From NCBI GenBank assembly GCA_002385665.1, contig DGDX01000045.1:7878-21170 (forward strand): 13,293 nucleotides of DNA. Direction: 5' to 3'. Shown here piece after piece: positions 7,015 to 13,293 of this stretch. The notes below the pieces were generated by a model. That model made no database searches and was not told where the DNA came from. It saw nothing but the letters and a program-made list of their open reading frames with translations. The DNA is from Firmicutes bacterium UBA3941 (GTDB lineage: Bacteria; Bacillota; Clostridia; Caldicoprobacterales; UBA3941). Made by a program: the position numbers and the translations under genes. How positions within the stretch are numbered: position 1 is the stretch's first letter; the number at the start of each line of letters is the position of its first letter.

Positions 7015-7353
7015 TCAGTCGTTAAAGGTTTCGCCGCATGCCCTGCATACGCGCACCTTAGATCCGTCTTCTAATACTCTTTTGCCTACTCTGGTCTTCT
7101 TATTGCATCTTTCACATACCGGCATTGCTTTGGAAGCATAGATAGGTCCTTCCCTATGAATGATTCCACCCGGCTGACCCATACCTCGTGGCCTTGTATG
7201 CACCGTCTGCATGTTTATCTTTTCTACTATTATTTTTCCTTCTTTAGGGAGGGTCCTTAGCACCTTCCCGCGCTTGCCTTTATCTTTACCTGATATAATC
7301 TCCACGGTATCTCCACTCTTAACATGGAGTTTTCTTTTCGGTACAGCCATCAT
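7015..7353 (-). CDS. rplX: 50S ribosomal protein L24 with C-terminal zinc ribbon
   Basis: L24 starts large-subunit assembly and lies near the exit of the peptide tunnel. The 112-aa protein has the KOW motif ([20 protein letters not shown], residues 12-31), the [11 protein letters not shown] segment, and a C-terminal four-cysteine ribbon: Cys80, Cys83, Cys103 and Cys106. The ribbon occurs in part of the family and may bind zinc. Two adjacent ATGs (7353 and 7350) both fit the GGGAGGTG site upstream, so the start is uncertain by one codon. Confidence 0.97.
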   Translation of the reverse strand: MMAVPKRKLHVKSGDTVEIISGKDKGKRGKVLRTLPKEGKIIVEKINMQTVHTRPRGMGQPGGIIHREGPIYASKAMPVCERCNKKTRVGKRVLEDGSKVRVCRACGETFND

Positions 7354-7370
7354 TGTACACCTCCCTCAAG

Positions 7371-7739
7371 TTAAAGTACTTCCGGAGCGAGAGATATGAT
7401 CCTCATATAGTCCTTCTCTCTCAGTTCCCTGGCAACAGGCCCAAATATACGGGTACCCCTGGGCTGCTTGGCATCATTTATAATGACAGCTGCGTTATCA
7501 TCAAACCTTATATAAGAACCGTCTTTTCTTTGAATTCCCTTTTTGGATCTTACGATAACCGCCTTAACAATTTCACCTTTTTTTACAACGCCCCCGGGCG
7601 TTGCGCTTTTAACAGTAGCAACTATTGTATCGCCGATATTGGCGTACTTCCTGCGGGTCCCCCCCAGAACGCGAATACACAAAACTTCCTTCGCTCCTGT
7701 ATTGTCGGCGACCTTTAGCCGGCTCTCCTGCTGTATCAT
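7371..7739 (-). CDS. rplN: 50S ribosomal protein L14
   Basis: L14 lies at the subunit interface, contacts 16S rRNA helix 14, and is the docking site of the silencing factor RsfS. The 122-aa protein is typical: [20 protein letters not shown] at the N-terminus, [16 protein letters not shown] in the middle, the [11 protein letters not shown] signature, and [14 protein letters not shown] near the end. ATG at 7739 with GGAGGG 6 nt upstream. It opens the spc gene set, 34 nt after rpsQ with no terminator visible. Confidence 0.98.
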   Translation of the reverse strand: MIQQESRLKVADNTGAKEVLCIRVLGGTRRKYANIGDTIVATVKSATPGGVVKKGEIVKAVIVRSKKGIQRKDGSYIRFDDNAAVIINDAKQPRGTRIFGPVARELREKDYMRIISLAPEVL

Positions 7740-7773
7740 TTCGTACCCTCCTCTCAGTTACATAACTTGTAGA

Positions 7774-8037
7774 TTACTGAGCTTTCTCTATTATTTCAAC
7801 TAAACGCCAACGCTTATCCTTGCTTAAGGGCCTGGTTTCCATAACCCTTACTCGATCACCGATCTGGCATTCGTTACCTTCATCATGGGCCTTTAGTTTT
7901 ATGGTTCTCTTAACAATCTTATCGTACAGCTTGTGCTTGGTACGATATTCAACTGCAACCACAATGGTTTTATCCATCTTATTGCTCACAACCACTCCGG
8001 TCCGGACTTTTCTTCTGGCCCTTGCTTCCTCTGCCAT
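7774..8037 (-). CDS. rpsQ: 30S ribosomal protein S17
   Basis: S17 is a primary 16S rRNA binding protein with an OB fold, in the body of the small subunit. The 87-aa sequence shows [22 protein letters not shown] at residues 8-29, the [18 protein letters not shown] core, and [23 protein letters not shown] at the C-terminus. ATG at 8037 with GGGAGG upstream; the gap to rpmC is 20 nt. It closes the S10 gene set. Confidence 0.98.
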   Translation of the reverse strand: MAEEARARRKVRTGVVVSNKMDKTIVVAVEYRTKHKLYDKIVKRTIKLKAHDEGNECQIGDRVRVMETRPLSKDKRWRLVEIIEKAQ

Positions 8038-8057
8038 GGAATGTTCCTCCCTTCAAA

Positions 8058-8261
8058 CTAGATCCTTGCAGAATTTAGCTCTCTTTGACGAATGATGGTC
8101 TTTATTCGAGCTATATCTTTTTTCACTTCTTTGATTCTCATGGGGTTTTCCAATTGACCGGTGGCTAGCTGAAAGCGAAGATTAAAAAGCTCGCTCTTAT
8201 ATTCAGCTACTCTTTCCTGTAATTCCTCATCGCTTAATTCTCTAAATCTATTGGCTTTCAC
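8058..8261 (-). CDS. rpmC: 50S ribosomal protein L29 (GTG start)
   Basis: L29 is a two-helix protein at the peptide-tunnel exit next to L23, where SRP and trigger factor dock. From the GTG at 8261 the product is 67 aa, beginning [15 protein letters not shown] and carrying the [18 protein letters not shown] signature near 27-44. The open frame extends to a TTG at 8294 (78 aa), but those codons lie inside rplP. The GGTGG site (8270-8274) at 8 nt and the usual family start support the GTG. The gene overlaps the end of rplP by 14 nt, suggesting coupled translation. Confidence 0.95.
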   Translation of the reverse strand: MKANRFRELSDEELQERVAEYKSELFNLRFQLATGQLENPMRIKEVKKDIARIKTIIRQRELNSARI

Positions 8262-8685
8262 TGCTTTCACCACCCATTTCTTCTCTTTGTACAAATTTGG
8301 CTTTCAAGGGCAGTTTATGAGATGCCAATCTTAAAGCTTCCCTGGCTATTTCTTCCGAAACACCGGCAATCTCAAACATAACCCTGCCGGGCTTTACCAC
8401 GGCTACCCAATATTCGGGGGCACCTTTTCCGCTACCCATCCTGGTCTCTGCGGGCTTTGCAGTTACGGGCTTGTGTGGGAAGATTTTAATCCAAACCTTT
8501 CCGCCCCTTCTGATATAACGGGTCATGGCAACACGGGCAGCTTCGATCTGATTGCTGGTTATCCAACCGGGTTCTACGGCCTGCAGACCATACTCACCGT
8601 AGGTGATGGTATTGCCTCGATTGGCCTTACCCTTCATCCGGCCCCTGTGTACCCTACGCCTCTTAACTCTCTTAGGCATTAACAC
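8248..8685 (-). CDS. rplP: 50S ribosomal protein L16 (GTG start)
   Basis: L16 helps form the A-site tRNA binding region of the large subunit and is a late-assembling protein. From GTG at 8685 the product is 145 aa, beginning [19 protein letters not shown]; further signatures are [33 protein letters not shown] and [11 protein letters not shown]. The open frame runs upstream to 8796 (182 aa), but that part lies inside rpsC and looks unlike L16. AGGGGGG 8 nt upstream supports the GTG. It overlaps rpsC by 14 nt and rpmC by 14 nt. Confidence 0.96.
   Translation of the reverse strand: MLMPKRVKRRRVHRGRMKGKANRGNTITYGEYGLQAVEPGWITSNQIEAARVAMTRYIRRGGKVWIKIFPHKPVTAKPAETRMGSGKGAPEYWVAVVKPGRVMFEIAGVSEEIAREALRLASHKLPLKAKFVQREEMGGESSESQ
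8270..8274 (-). promoter_or_regulatory. rpmC ribosome binding site inside rplP
   Basis: GGTGG within the last codons of rplP lies 8 nt from the GTG at 8259-8261. It is a non-canonical site (GGTGG rather than GGAGG) in the overlap and supports the 67-aa reading of L29. Confidence 0.6.
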
Positions 8686-9352
8686 TGCGATTACCCCCCT
8701 CTGCTCTAGGATGCTCTTTTGCGCTAGGAAGAACTTCGCCCTTATAGATCCATACCTTGACCCCCAATTTTCCATAGGTGGTATCAGCTTCGGCAAAGCC
8801 GTAGTCTATATCAGCCCTCAGGGTCTGAAGTGGTATAGATCCCTCATGATACCTTTCGGAACGGGCAATCTCAGCGCCGTTCAGTCGGCCTGATACCATG
8901 GTCCTGATGCCTTTCGCACCGGCCTTCATAGCCCTGGCCATGGACTGTTTCATAGCCCTTCGATAGGATATTCTTCTCTCCAGCTGGGATGCTATATTTT
9001 CAGCAACTAACTGGGCATCCATATCTGCGTTTTTTACTTCTACTATATTAATTAAAACCGTCTTGCCGGTAAACTTCTCCAGCTCTGCCTTCAGGGCGTC
9101 CACGCCGCTTCCCCCTCTTCCGATAACGATTCCGGGTTTGGCGGTATAGATGTTTACTTTAACCCTATTGGCAGCCCGCTCTGTTTCGATCTTTGAGACG
9201 CCGGCAGCGTATAGCTTCTTCTTTAACAATTCCCTGATCCCATGGTCTTCCAGTAAGGTGTCTGCAAAGTCCTTTTTGGATGCATACCATTTGGCATCCC
9301 AATCCTTTATGACCCCTACCCTTAACCCATGCGGATTAACCTTTTGGCCCAT
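8672..9352 (-). CDS. rpsC: 30S ribosomal protein S3
   Basis: S3 lines the mRNA entry tunnel and contributes to the helicase activity of the ribosome. From ATG at 9352 the product is 226 aa and starts [18 protein letters not shown], the classic S3 opening. It has the KH domain with the GRGG loop at residues 78-81 ([10 protein letters not shown]), and the C-terminal domain with [20 protein letters not shown] and [13 protein letters not shown]. An ATG two codons upstream (9358) is only 3 nt from GGAGG, whereas 9352 is 9 nt away, so 9352 is preferred. The end overlaps rplP by 14 nt. Confidence 0.97.
   Translation of the reverse strand: MGQKVNPHGLRVGVIKDWDAKWYASKKDFADTLLEDHGIRELLKKKLYAAGVSKIETERAANRVKVNIYTAKPGIVIGRGGSGVDALKAELEKFTGKTVLINIVEVKNADMDAQLVAENIASQLERRISYRRAMKQSMARAMKAGAKGIRTMVSGRLNGAEIARSERYHEGSIPLQTLRADIDYGFAEADTTYGKLGVKVWIYKGEVLPSAKEHPRAEGGNRSVNA
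8694..8700 (-). promoter_or_regulatory. rplP ribosome binding site inside rpsC
   Basis: AGGGGGG in the 3' end of rpsC lies 8 nt from the GTG at 8683-8685. It sets the L16 start and rules out the longer frame that extends into rpsC. Confidence 0.65.
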
Positions 9353-9360
9353 GAACATAT

Positions 9361-9368
9361 CCCTCCTT
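9361..9368 (-). promoter_or_regulatory. rpsC ribosome binding site that selects the second ATG
   Basis: AAGGAGGG, with GGAGG at 9362-9366, is 3 nt from the ATG at 9356-9358 and 9 nt from the ATG at 9350-9352. The second spacing is the productive one and agrees with the MGQKVNP start of the S3 family. Confidence 0.75.
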
Positions 9369-9369
9369 G

Positions 9370-9756
9370 TTAGTTCTTTTCGTCCAATATGATGGTAATA
9401 TGACTGGTCCTCTTCCTGATTCTAGTAGCCCTGCCATGTGACCTTGGTCTATATCTCTTTAAGGTAGGCCCCTGGTTGGCATAGACCTCGGCCACGTATA
9501 GATTATCACGGCTCATTCCCAGATTGTTTTCCGCATTTGCAGCTGCAGAGTTCAGTACCTTTAGTACCGGCTGAGTCGCTGCCTTCGGAGTATTTACCAG
9601 TATGGCCTGGGCCTCATCGATTTTCTTGTTTCGGATCAGGTCGATGACAGCCTTGACTTTTCTGGGAGACATCCTGATATACTTGGCAGTGGCTTTAGGA
9701 CGCTGGTCACGGTTTTCCTTGCGTTTTAAGGCTTTTTCTTTTATCCTTGTTGCCAC
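9370..9756 (-). CDS. rplV: 50S ribosomal protein L22 with N-terminal extension
   Basis: L22 has a long beta hairpin that lines the peptide exit tunnel with L4; changes there affect macrolide sensitivity. The family core starts at [22 protein letters not shown] (residues 21-42, shown in part: [10 protein letters not shown]) and ends with the tunnel loop and signature [19 protein letters not shown]. At 128 aa it is longer than the common 110-115 aa because of about 20 basic residues ([20 protein letters not shown]) before the core. GTG at 9756 has AAAGGAGG at 9 nt, supporting the long form. The gene is 17 nt before rpsC. Confidence 0.96.
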   Translation of the reverse strand: MATRIKEKALKRKENRDQRPKATAKYIRMSPRKVKAVIDLIRNKKIDEAQAILVNTPKAATQPVLKVLNSAAANAENNLGMSRDNLYVAEVYANQGPTLKRYRPRSHGRATRIRKRTSHITIILDEKN

Positions 9757-9776
9757 TTTAATTTCCTCCTTTAATC

Positions 9777-10061
9777 CTACTTAAGCGCAGTGGATCTTGC
9801 GGTTCCCCCGCTATGCCCTCTGAAGGTCCTGGTGGGAGCGAACTCTCCCAATTTATGACCTACCATTTCCTCTGTTATATATATGGGTACATGCTTTCTA
9901 CCGTCATGGACAGCTATGGTGTGTCCTACCATTTCAGGAAATATGGTAGATGCCCTGGACCATGTTCTGATGACGGTCTTCTTACCGGATTCGTTCATCT
10001 CTCTTATCTTCTTCATAAGGCTTTCGCTTACAAAGGGTCCCTTTTTAACTGAACGACTCAT
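9777..10061 (-). CDS. rpsS: 30S ribosomal protein S19
   Basis: S19 forms a complex with S13 in the head of the small subunit near the tRNA sites. The 94-aa protein is typical: [19 protein letters not shown] at the N-terminus, [27 protein letters not shown] (shown in part: [16 protein letters not shown]) and the final [16 protein letters not shown] at 10061 with AAGGAGG 8 nt upstream. A 54-nt gap containing a hairpin separates it from rplB; rplV follows after 20 nt. Confidence 0.98.
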   Translation of the reverse strand: MSRSVKKGPFVSESLMKKIREMNESGKKTVIRTWSRASTIFPEMVGHTIAVHDGRKHVPIYITEEMVGHKLGEFAPTRTFRGHSGGTARSTALK

Positions 10062-10087
10062 ACATTGTGCCTCCTTTCACTCCCCTA

Positions 10088-10112
10088 TCCCTAAACTATC
10101 AGATCTTAGGGA
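10088..10112 (-). other. Hairpin between rplB and rpsS
   Basis: Plus-strand inverted repeat TCCCTAA (10088-10094) and TTAGGGA (10106-10112), a perfect 7-bp stem with an 11-nt loop. In the mRNA it begins right after the rplB stop and ends about 27 nt before the rpsS ATG. No U-run follows, so it is not a standard terminator. CCUCC in its 5' flank could also pair with the rpsS GGAGG site; this is inference only. Confidence 0.5.
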
Positions 10113-10115
10113 GGA

Positions 10116-10946
10116 TTAGCCTTTCCTTCTCCTTATGATGTATTTATCCGATTCCTTGCTCTTCTTCCTGGTCTTGTATCCTAAAGTGGGTTTACCCCAA
10201 GGTGTAACAGGTGAGGGTCTTCCCACGGGAGCTCTACCTTCACCACCGCCATGGGGGTGATCCACGGGGTTCATAGCAGAACCGCGAACCGTTGGTCTAA
10301 AGCCCATGTGACGTTTACGACCTGCCTTACCAATTGAAACATTCTCATGGTCTATGTTGCCCACCTGGCCTATGGTTGCCCTGCAGGTCAGGAGCACCAG
10401 CCTTACTTCACCGGAGGGGAGCCTGATATGGGCATATTTACCCTCTTTGGCCATAAGCTGTGCAGAATTGCCTGCGGAACGGACCAATTGACCGCCGTTT
10501 CCCGGCCTCAATTCTATGTTGTGAATTACAGTACCCAACGGAATATTCTGGAGGGGCAATGCATTCCCAACCTTGATGTCAACATCGGGTCCGGATACAA
10601 CTACATCCCCGTCCTTGAGCCCATAGGGTGCCAGTATATATCTCTTTTCTCCGTCTGCGTAATGGAGAAGGGCGATGTTTGCACTCCTGTTGGGATCATA
10701 TTCTATTCCGGCAACCTTTGCAGGGATACCGTCCTTGTCTCTTTTAAAATCAATAATTCTATATTTTCTCTTAGCGCCGCCACCCCTGTGACGAACGGTT
10801 ATACGACCATCCGAATTTCTGCCTGCCTTCCTCTTCAGGGTATCCAGCAGGCTCTTTTCGGGGGTAAACTTTGTTACCTCCTCAAATGAGGAAACGGTCA
10901 TATGCCTTCTGGCAGGGGAGGTGGGATTATACTTCTTTATCGCCAT
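10116..10946 (-). CDS. rplB: 50S ribosomal protein L2
   Basis: L2 is needed for subunit association and for peptidyl transferase assembly. The 276-aa protein is full length: [17 protein letters not shown] at the N-terminus, the OB and SH3-like RNA-binding domains with [19 protein letters not shown] near 52-70, and the signature [18 protein letters not shown] near 226-243, including His230, the equivalent of the conserved histidine 229 of E. coli L2. The C-terminal tail is basic. ATG at 10946 with AAGGAGG upstream; 23 nt after rplW. Confidence 0.99.
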   Translation of the reverse strand: MAIKKYNPTSPARRHMTVSSFEEVTKFTPEKSLLDTLKRKAGRNSDGRITVRHRGGGAKRKYRIIDFKRDKDGIPAKVAGIEYDPNRSANIALLHYADGEKRYILAPYGLKDGDVVVSGPDVDIKVGNALPLQNIPLGTVIHNIELRPGNGGQLVRSAGNSAQLMAKEGKYAHIRLPSGEVRLVLLTCRATIGQVGNIDHENVSIGKAGRKRHMGFRPTVRGSAMNPVDHPHGGGEGRAPVGRPSPVTPWGKPTLGYKTRKKSKESDKYIIRRRKG

Positions 10947-10969
10947 GTCTTTTCCTCCTTATTGTCTTT

Positions 10970-11266
10970 TTATGCCATACCCTCAAAGAATTCAATGGTC
11001 TTACTGTCCGGCGTCAACTTGATAACGGCTTTTTTGGTAGTTGGCCTACGTCCTACATAGACCCCCTGTCTCCTAAGCTTTCCTATTTGCCTAAGGGTGG
11101 TGACAGCTTCAACCTTAACCCCAAATATCTCCTCAACGGCTTTCTTTATCTCCGTCTTGTTTGCCTTAACGTCCACCAGGAAGGTGTACTTCCTGTCTGC
11201 AATCTGGTCGTAACTTTTCTCGGTTAATACCGGTCTAAGGATAATGTCGTGTGGGTTTTTCATCAT
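10970..11266 (-). CDS. rplW: 50S ribosomal protein L23
   Basis: L23 sits at the tunnel exit and is the docking site of trigger factor and SRP. The 98-aa protein shows [17 protein letters not shown] at the N-terminus, the [23 protein letters not shown] core with FGVKVEAV following, and the loop [20 protein letters not shown]. Two adjacent ATGs (11266, 11263) are possible behind GAGGAGGTG; the first gives an ATGA overlap with the rplD stop and thus tight coupling, and is chosen by spacing (7 nt). Confidence 0.97.
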   Translation of the reverse strand: MMKNPHDIILRPVLTEKSYDQIADRKYTFLVDVKANKTEIKKAVEEIFGVKVEAVTTLRQIGKLRRQGVYVGRRPTTKKAVIKLTPDSKTIEFFEGMA

Positions 11267-11886
11267 GCATACACCTCCTCGACCTTTTGGGCAGCCTCCT
11301 TGGTTATTATGAATTTATCATAATTCAGTATATCGAGGACATTTAGGGTATTAACAGAAGCTAGCTTAACCCCCTGAATGTTTCCGGAAGCCCTTGCTAC
11401 CATCTCGTCTTTTTCAGGCAATACCAAAAGGGCCTTACCATCTACCTTAAGATTTTTAAGCACCTTTACCATCTCTTTGGTCTTTGGCTGCTCCAACTTT
11501 AATTCATCCAGCACCAAAATCTGACTGTTCTCCACCTTGGAGGAGAGTGCAGACTTCAGGGCTAATCTACGCATCTTCCTCGGAATTCTAAAGCTATAGT
11601 CCCTGGGTTTTGGAGCAAATGTAACCCCGCCTCCTACCCATATGGGAGAGCGAATGCTACCATGACGGGCACGCCCGGTACCTTTTTGTCTCCAGGGTTT
11701 TGCTCCGCCTCCTCTAACCTCAGCACGGGTTTTGGCTGATTGAGTTCCTTGACGTTTGTTATTCAGTTGCATTCTAACCACTTGATGCAATAGGGCCTTA
11801 TTTATCTCAATACCGAAGATATTATCAGCGAGTTCGATTTCCCCTACTGATGCTCCTTCGATATTGTACACTGCTACTTTGGGCAT
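11263..11886 (-). CDS. rplD: 50S ribosomal protein L4
   Basis: L4 has a globular domain on the ribosome surface and a long loop that lines the exit tunnel; in E. coli it also represses the S10 operon through the rpsJ leader. The 207-aa sequence has the tunnel loop with [20 protein letters not shown] and [19 protein letters not shown] near residues 43-80, then the Rossmann-like C-terminal domain ([28 protein letters not shown]). ATG at 11886 with AAAGGAGG upstream. It overlaps rplW by up to 4 nt and is 31 nt after rplC. Confidence 0.98.
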   Translation of the reverse strand: MPKVAVYNIEGASVGEIELADNIFGIEINKALLHQVVRMQLNNKRQGTQSAKTRAEVRGGGAKPWRQKGTGRARHGSIRSPIWVGGGVTFAPKPRDYSFRIPRKMRRLALKSALSSKVENSQILVLDELKLEQPKTKEMVKVLKNLKVDGKALLVLPEKDEMVARASGNIQGVKLASVNTLNVLDILNYDKFIITKEAAQKVEEVYA

Positions 11887-11917
11887 ATCCTTTCCTCCTT
11901 TCCTGTCTCCTGTTGAC

Positions 11918-12547
11918 CTATCTCTTTACAGTTTCTTTGATGATAAGCATATTACCTCTGGGTCCAGGAACAGCACCCTTTATCATTAACAAGTTTCTCT
12001 CAGCGTCAACTCCGACCACTTCCAGGTTCTGTACCGTAACTCTTACGTTACCCATCCTGCCGGGAAGTTTTTTATTCTTCAATACCTTTGAGGGTGAGCT
12101 CGCACCACTCATGGCTCCTGGTCCTCTGTGATAGTGGGAACCGTGGCTCATGGGCCCTCTTCCATGACCCCATCTCTTAATATTGCCGGCGAATCCCTTA
12201 CCCTTGGATCTACCCGCTATATCAACCCGGTCGCCCACAGCAAAAACATCGGCCTTGATTTCCTGACCTACCTTGTAGTCTTCGGTATTGTTAAAGGGGA
12301 ATTCCCGAATATGCCTTTTATAGCTGACACCAGCTTTATCAAATTGACCTTTCAGGGGTCTATTTAAAAGTTTTTCACGAATATCTTCGTACCCCACCTG
12401 AACAGCGTTGTATCCGTCCTTATCCTGGGTCTTAATCTGGGTGACCACGCAGGGACCGGCCTCTACAACGGTAACAGGGACGACTGTACCATCTTCGGTG
12501 AAAAACTGAGTCATACCTAGTTTTTTCCCCAGAATCCCTTTCTTCAT
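11918..12547 (-). CDS. rplC: 50S ribosomal protein L3
   Basis: L3 is an early-assembling protein whose loop reaches the peptidyl transferase centre. The 209-aa product opens [16 protein letters not shown], has the family signature beginning [20 protein letters not shown] near the middle, and a C-terminal [23 protein letters not shown] at 12547 with GGAGGT 8 nt upstream. It follows rpsJ after 49 nt; that gap shows no strong terminator or promoter. Confidence 0.98.
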   Translation of the reverse strand: MKKGILGKKLGMTQFFTEDGTVVPVTVVEAGPCVVTQIKTQDKDGYNAVQVGYEDIREKLLNRPLKGQFDKAGVSYKRHIREFPFNNTEDYKVGQEIKADVFAVGDRVDIAGRSKGKGFAGNIKRWGHGRGPMSHGSHYHRGPGAMSGASSPSKVLKNKKLPGRMGNVRVTVQNLEVVGVDAERNLLMIKGAVPGPRGNMLIIKETVKR

Positions 12548-12596
12548 CTCTTTCTACCTCCGTTCTGTGAGAAATGACATTTCTTTCTAAAACAAG

Positions 12597-12905
12597 CTAT
12601 AATTTAATCTCAATGTCCACACCGGCAGGCAGATCCAGTCTCATCAAGGAATCCACCGTTTTAGGGGTAGGACTTAAGATATCAATTAGACGTTTGTGGG
12701 TCCTCATCTCAAACTGCTCACGGGAATCCTTATGTTTATGAGGGGACCTTAAAATAGTAATGATATCCTTCTCTGTCGGAAGGGGAATAGGTCCCGATAC
12801 CTTCGCACCAGTTTTCTTTGCGGCTCCAACGATCTTCTCTGCCGATTGATCAATCAAAGTATGATCATAGGCCTTCAACTTAATCCTAATTTTCTGACTT
12901 GCCAT
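12597..12905 (-). CDS. rpsJ: 30S ribosomal protein S10 (NusE)
   Basis: S10 is a head protein of the small subunit and, as NusE, a partner of NusB and NusG in transcription antitermination. The 102-aa protein is typical: [22 protein letters not shown] near residues 4-25 (in part: [10 protein letters not shown]), GPIPLPTEK, and the signature [24 protein letters not shown] (in part: [19 protein letters not shown]). ATG at 12905 with AAGGAGGG upstream. It is the first gene of the S10 cluster, behind its own promoter and a leader of roughly 80 nt. Confidence 0.99.
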   Translation of the reverse strand: MASQKIRIKLKAYDHTLIDQSAEKIVGAAKKTGAKVSGPIPLPTEKDIITILRSPHKHKDSREQFEMRTHKRLIDILSPTPKTVDSLMRLDLPAGVDIEIKL

Positions 12906-12910
12906 GTCTT

Positions 12911-12940
12911 CCCTCCTTATATCCCTTCAGGAGATTCTCC
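12911..12940 (-). promoter_or_regulatory. rpsJ leader: alternative hairpins around the ribosome binding site
   Basis: In the transcript GGAG (12940-12937) can pair with CUCC (12933-12930) across a 3-nt loop. The same CUCCU (12933-12929) can instead pair with AGGAG (12917-12913), the core of the rpsJ ribosome binding site, across an 11-nt loop. The two folds exclude each other, so the leader could switch between open and blocked translation. The stems are only 4-5 bp and no known leader class is recognised; regulatory use is inference. Confidence 0.3.
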
Positions 12941-12989
12941 CGTGTACACTCAGCCACATGTGTCATAACACGCAGCGCAACTATTAGAT

Positions 12990-13016
12990 ATTATAACAAA
13001 ATCGATATAAAATCAA
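12990..13016 (-). promoter_or_regulatory. Sigma-A-type promoter for the S10 cluster
   Basis: On the minus strand a perfect -10 box TATAAT (12990-12995) follows a -35-like TTGATT (13011-13016) with a 15-nt spacer, shorter than the usual 17. Using the overlapping TAATAT as -10 would give 17 nt but a weaker box. Surrounding DNA is AT-rich. Transcription would start near 12983 and leave a leader of about 78 nt before rpsJ. It lies between tuf and rpsJ where such a promoter is expected. Confidence 0.7.
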
Positions 13017-13047
13017 GCTATTTATTTGCTAAATCCAAACAGCATTT

Positions 13048-13066
13048 GGGCGACCATAGGTCGCCC
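13048..13066. repeat. Perfect hairpin after tuf, possible dispersed element
   Basis: GGGCGACC (13048-13055), loop ATA, GGTCGCCC (13059-13066): a perfect 8-bp GC-rich stem flanked by CTAC, in otherwise AT-rich DNA. In the tuf transcript it begins about 20 nt after the stop. The bases after it on that strand are AAATGCTG, not a U-run, so a classic terminator is unlikely. The look of the GGGCGACC...GGTCGCCCCTAC unit resembles short palindromic elements scattered in many bacterial genomes. It may still slow polymerase or protect the tuf mRNA end. Confidence 0.6.
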
Positions 13067-13085
13067 CTACTACCAATATTTCTTC

Positions 13086-13293
13086 TTACTCTACAACGCT
13101 GGCAACAACGCCGGCTCCAACGGTCCTGCCGCCTTCGCGGATAGCGAACCTGAGACCTTCTTCAATGGCGATGGGAGTGATAAGTTCCACTTCCATATCA
13201 ACGTTGTCACCAGGCATTACCATCTCTACGCCTTCAGGCAGACGGGCTACGCCTGTTACGTCAGTGGTTCTGAAATAGAACTGGGGCCTGTAG
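13086..13293 (-). CDS. tuf: Elongation factor Tu, C-terminal fragment
   Basis: EF-Tu carries aminoacyl-tRNA to the ribosome as a GTP complex. Only the last 68 codons are present. They encode the end of domain [37 protein letters not shown] (in part: [15 protein letters not shown]), then [15 protein letters not shown] and a terminal SVVE before the TAA at 13086-13088. All are strongly conserved in bacterial EF-Tu. The rest lies beyond the window, presumably after fusA in the str cluster. The gap to rpsJ is 180 nt and contains a hairpin and a promoter. Confidence 0.98.
   Translation of the reverse strand, partial: YRPQFYFRTTDVTGVARLPEGVEMVMPGDNVDMEVELITPIAIEEGLRFAIREGGRTVGAGVVASVVE

Noticed and set aside
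8686..8796. Upstream extension of the rplP frame (37 residues).
   Set aside because: It lies inside rpsC, does not look like L16, and the binding site at 8694-8700 points to the GTG at 8685.
10347..10889. A 180-codon plus-strand open frame opposite rplB, the longest of many plus-strand frames.
   Set aside because: It is fully antisense to a highly conserved ribosomal protein gene, has no recognisable domain, and is a codon-bias shadow. The same applies to the other plus-strand frames.
13035..13049. CCAAA-CAGCA-TTTGG hairpin next to the GGGCGACC stem, as part of a tuf terminator.
   Set aside because: It has only 5 bp, competes with the stronger hairpin for shared bases, and lacks a U-run.

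Overview
The window is one unbroken block of translation genes, all on the minus strand, so genes are read from high to low coordinates. It starts in the 3' end of tuf (EF-Tu) and runs through the S10, spc and alpha ribosomal protein clusters: rpsJ, rplC, rplD, rplW, rplB, rpsS, rplV, rpsC, rplP, rpmC, rpsQ, rplN, rplX, rplE, rpsN, rpsH, rplF, rplR, rpsE, rpmD, rplO, secY, map, a small KOW-domain gene, infA, rpmJ, rpsM, rpsK and the first codons of rpsD. Thirty genes can be supported, two of them cut by the window edges. The longest gap without a gene is 180 nt (tuf to rpsJ).

The organism looks like a Gram-positive bacterium of the Bacillota, most likely Clostridia-like. Reasons: strong AAGGAGG-type ribosome binding sites before nearly every gene; many GTG and TTG starts; the short zinc-binding S14 form (61 aa); zinc-ligand (C+) L36; L24 with a C-terminal four-cysteine ribbon; a KOW protein between map and infA; and rpsD directly after rpsK. 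This is inference from gene order and protein features; genus cannot be fixed.

Layout: 13086-13293 tuf end; 12906-13085 a hairpin repeat, a sigma-A-type promoter and the S10 leader; 8058-12905 S10 cluster (rpsJ to rpmC, plus rpsQ at 7774); 2378-7739 spc cluster (rplN to secY); 1-2367 map, KOW gene, infA, rpmJ, rpsM, rpsK and rpsD start. Most gaps are 1-50 nt, rpsC/rplP/rpmC overlap by 14 nt each and rplD/rplW by up to 4 nt, which fits a long polycistronic mRNA giving balanced amounts of ribosomal subunits, the Sec channel and N-terminal methionine removal.

This is a housekeeping region and I see no new multi-gene system. The points worth a second look are small: adk, usual between secY and map, is missing; a heptamer tandem repeat with a hairpin lies between rpsH and rplF; a perfect 8-bp hairpin that looks like a dispersed element follows tuf; the rpsJ leader can fold in two exclusive ways around its ribosome binding site; a hairpin separates rplB and rpsS; and several genes have true starts (TTG or GTG) downstream of the longest open frame.
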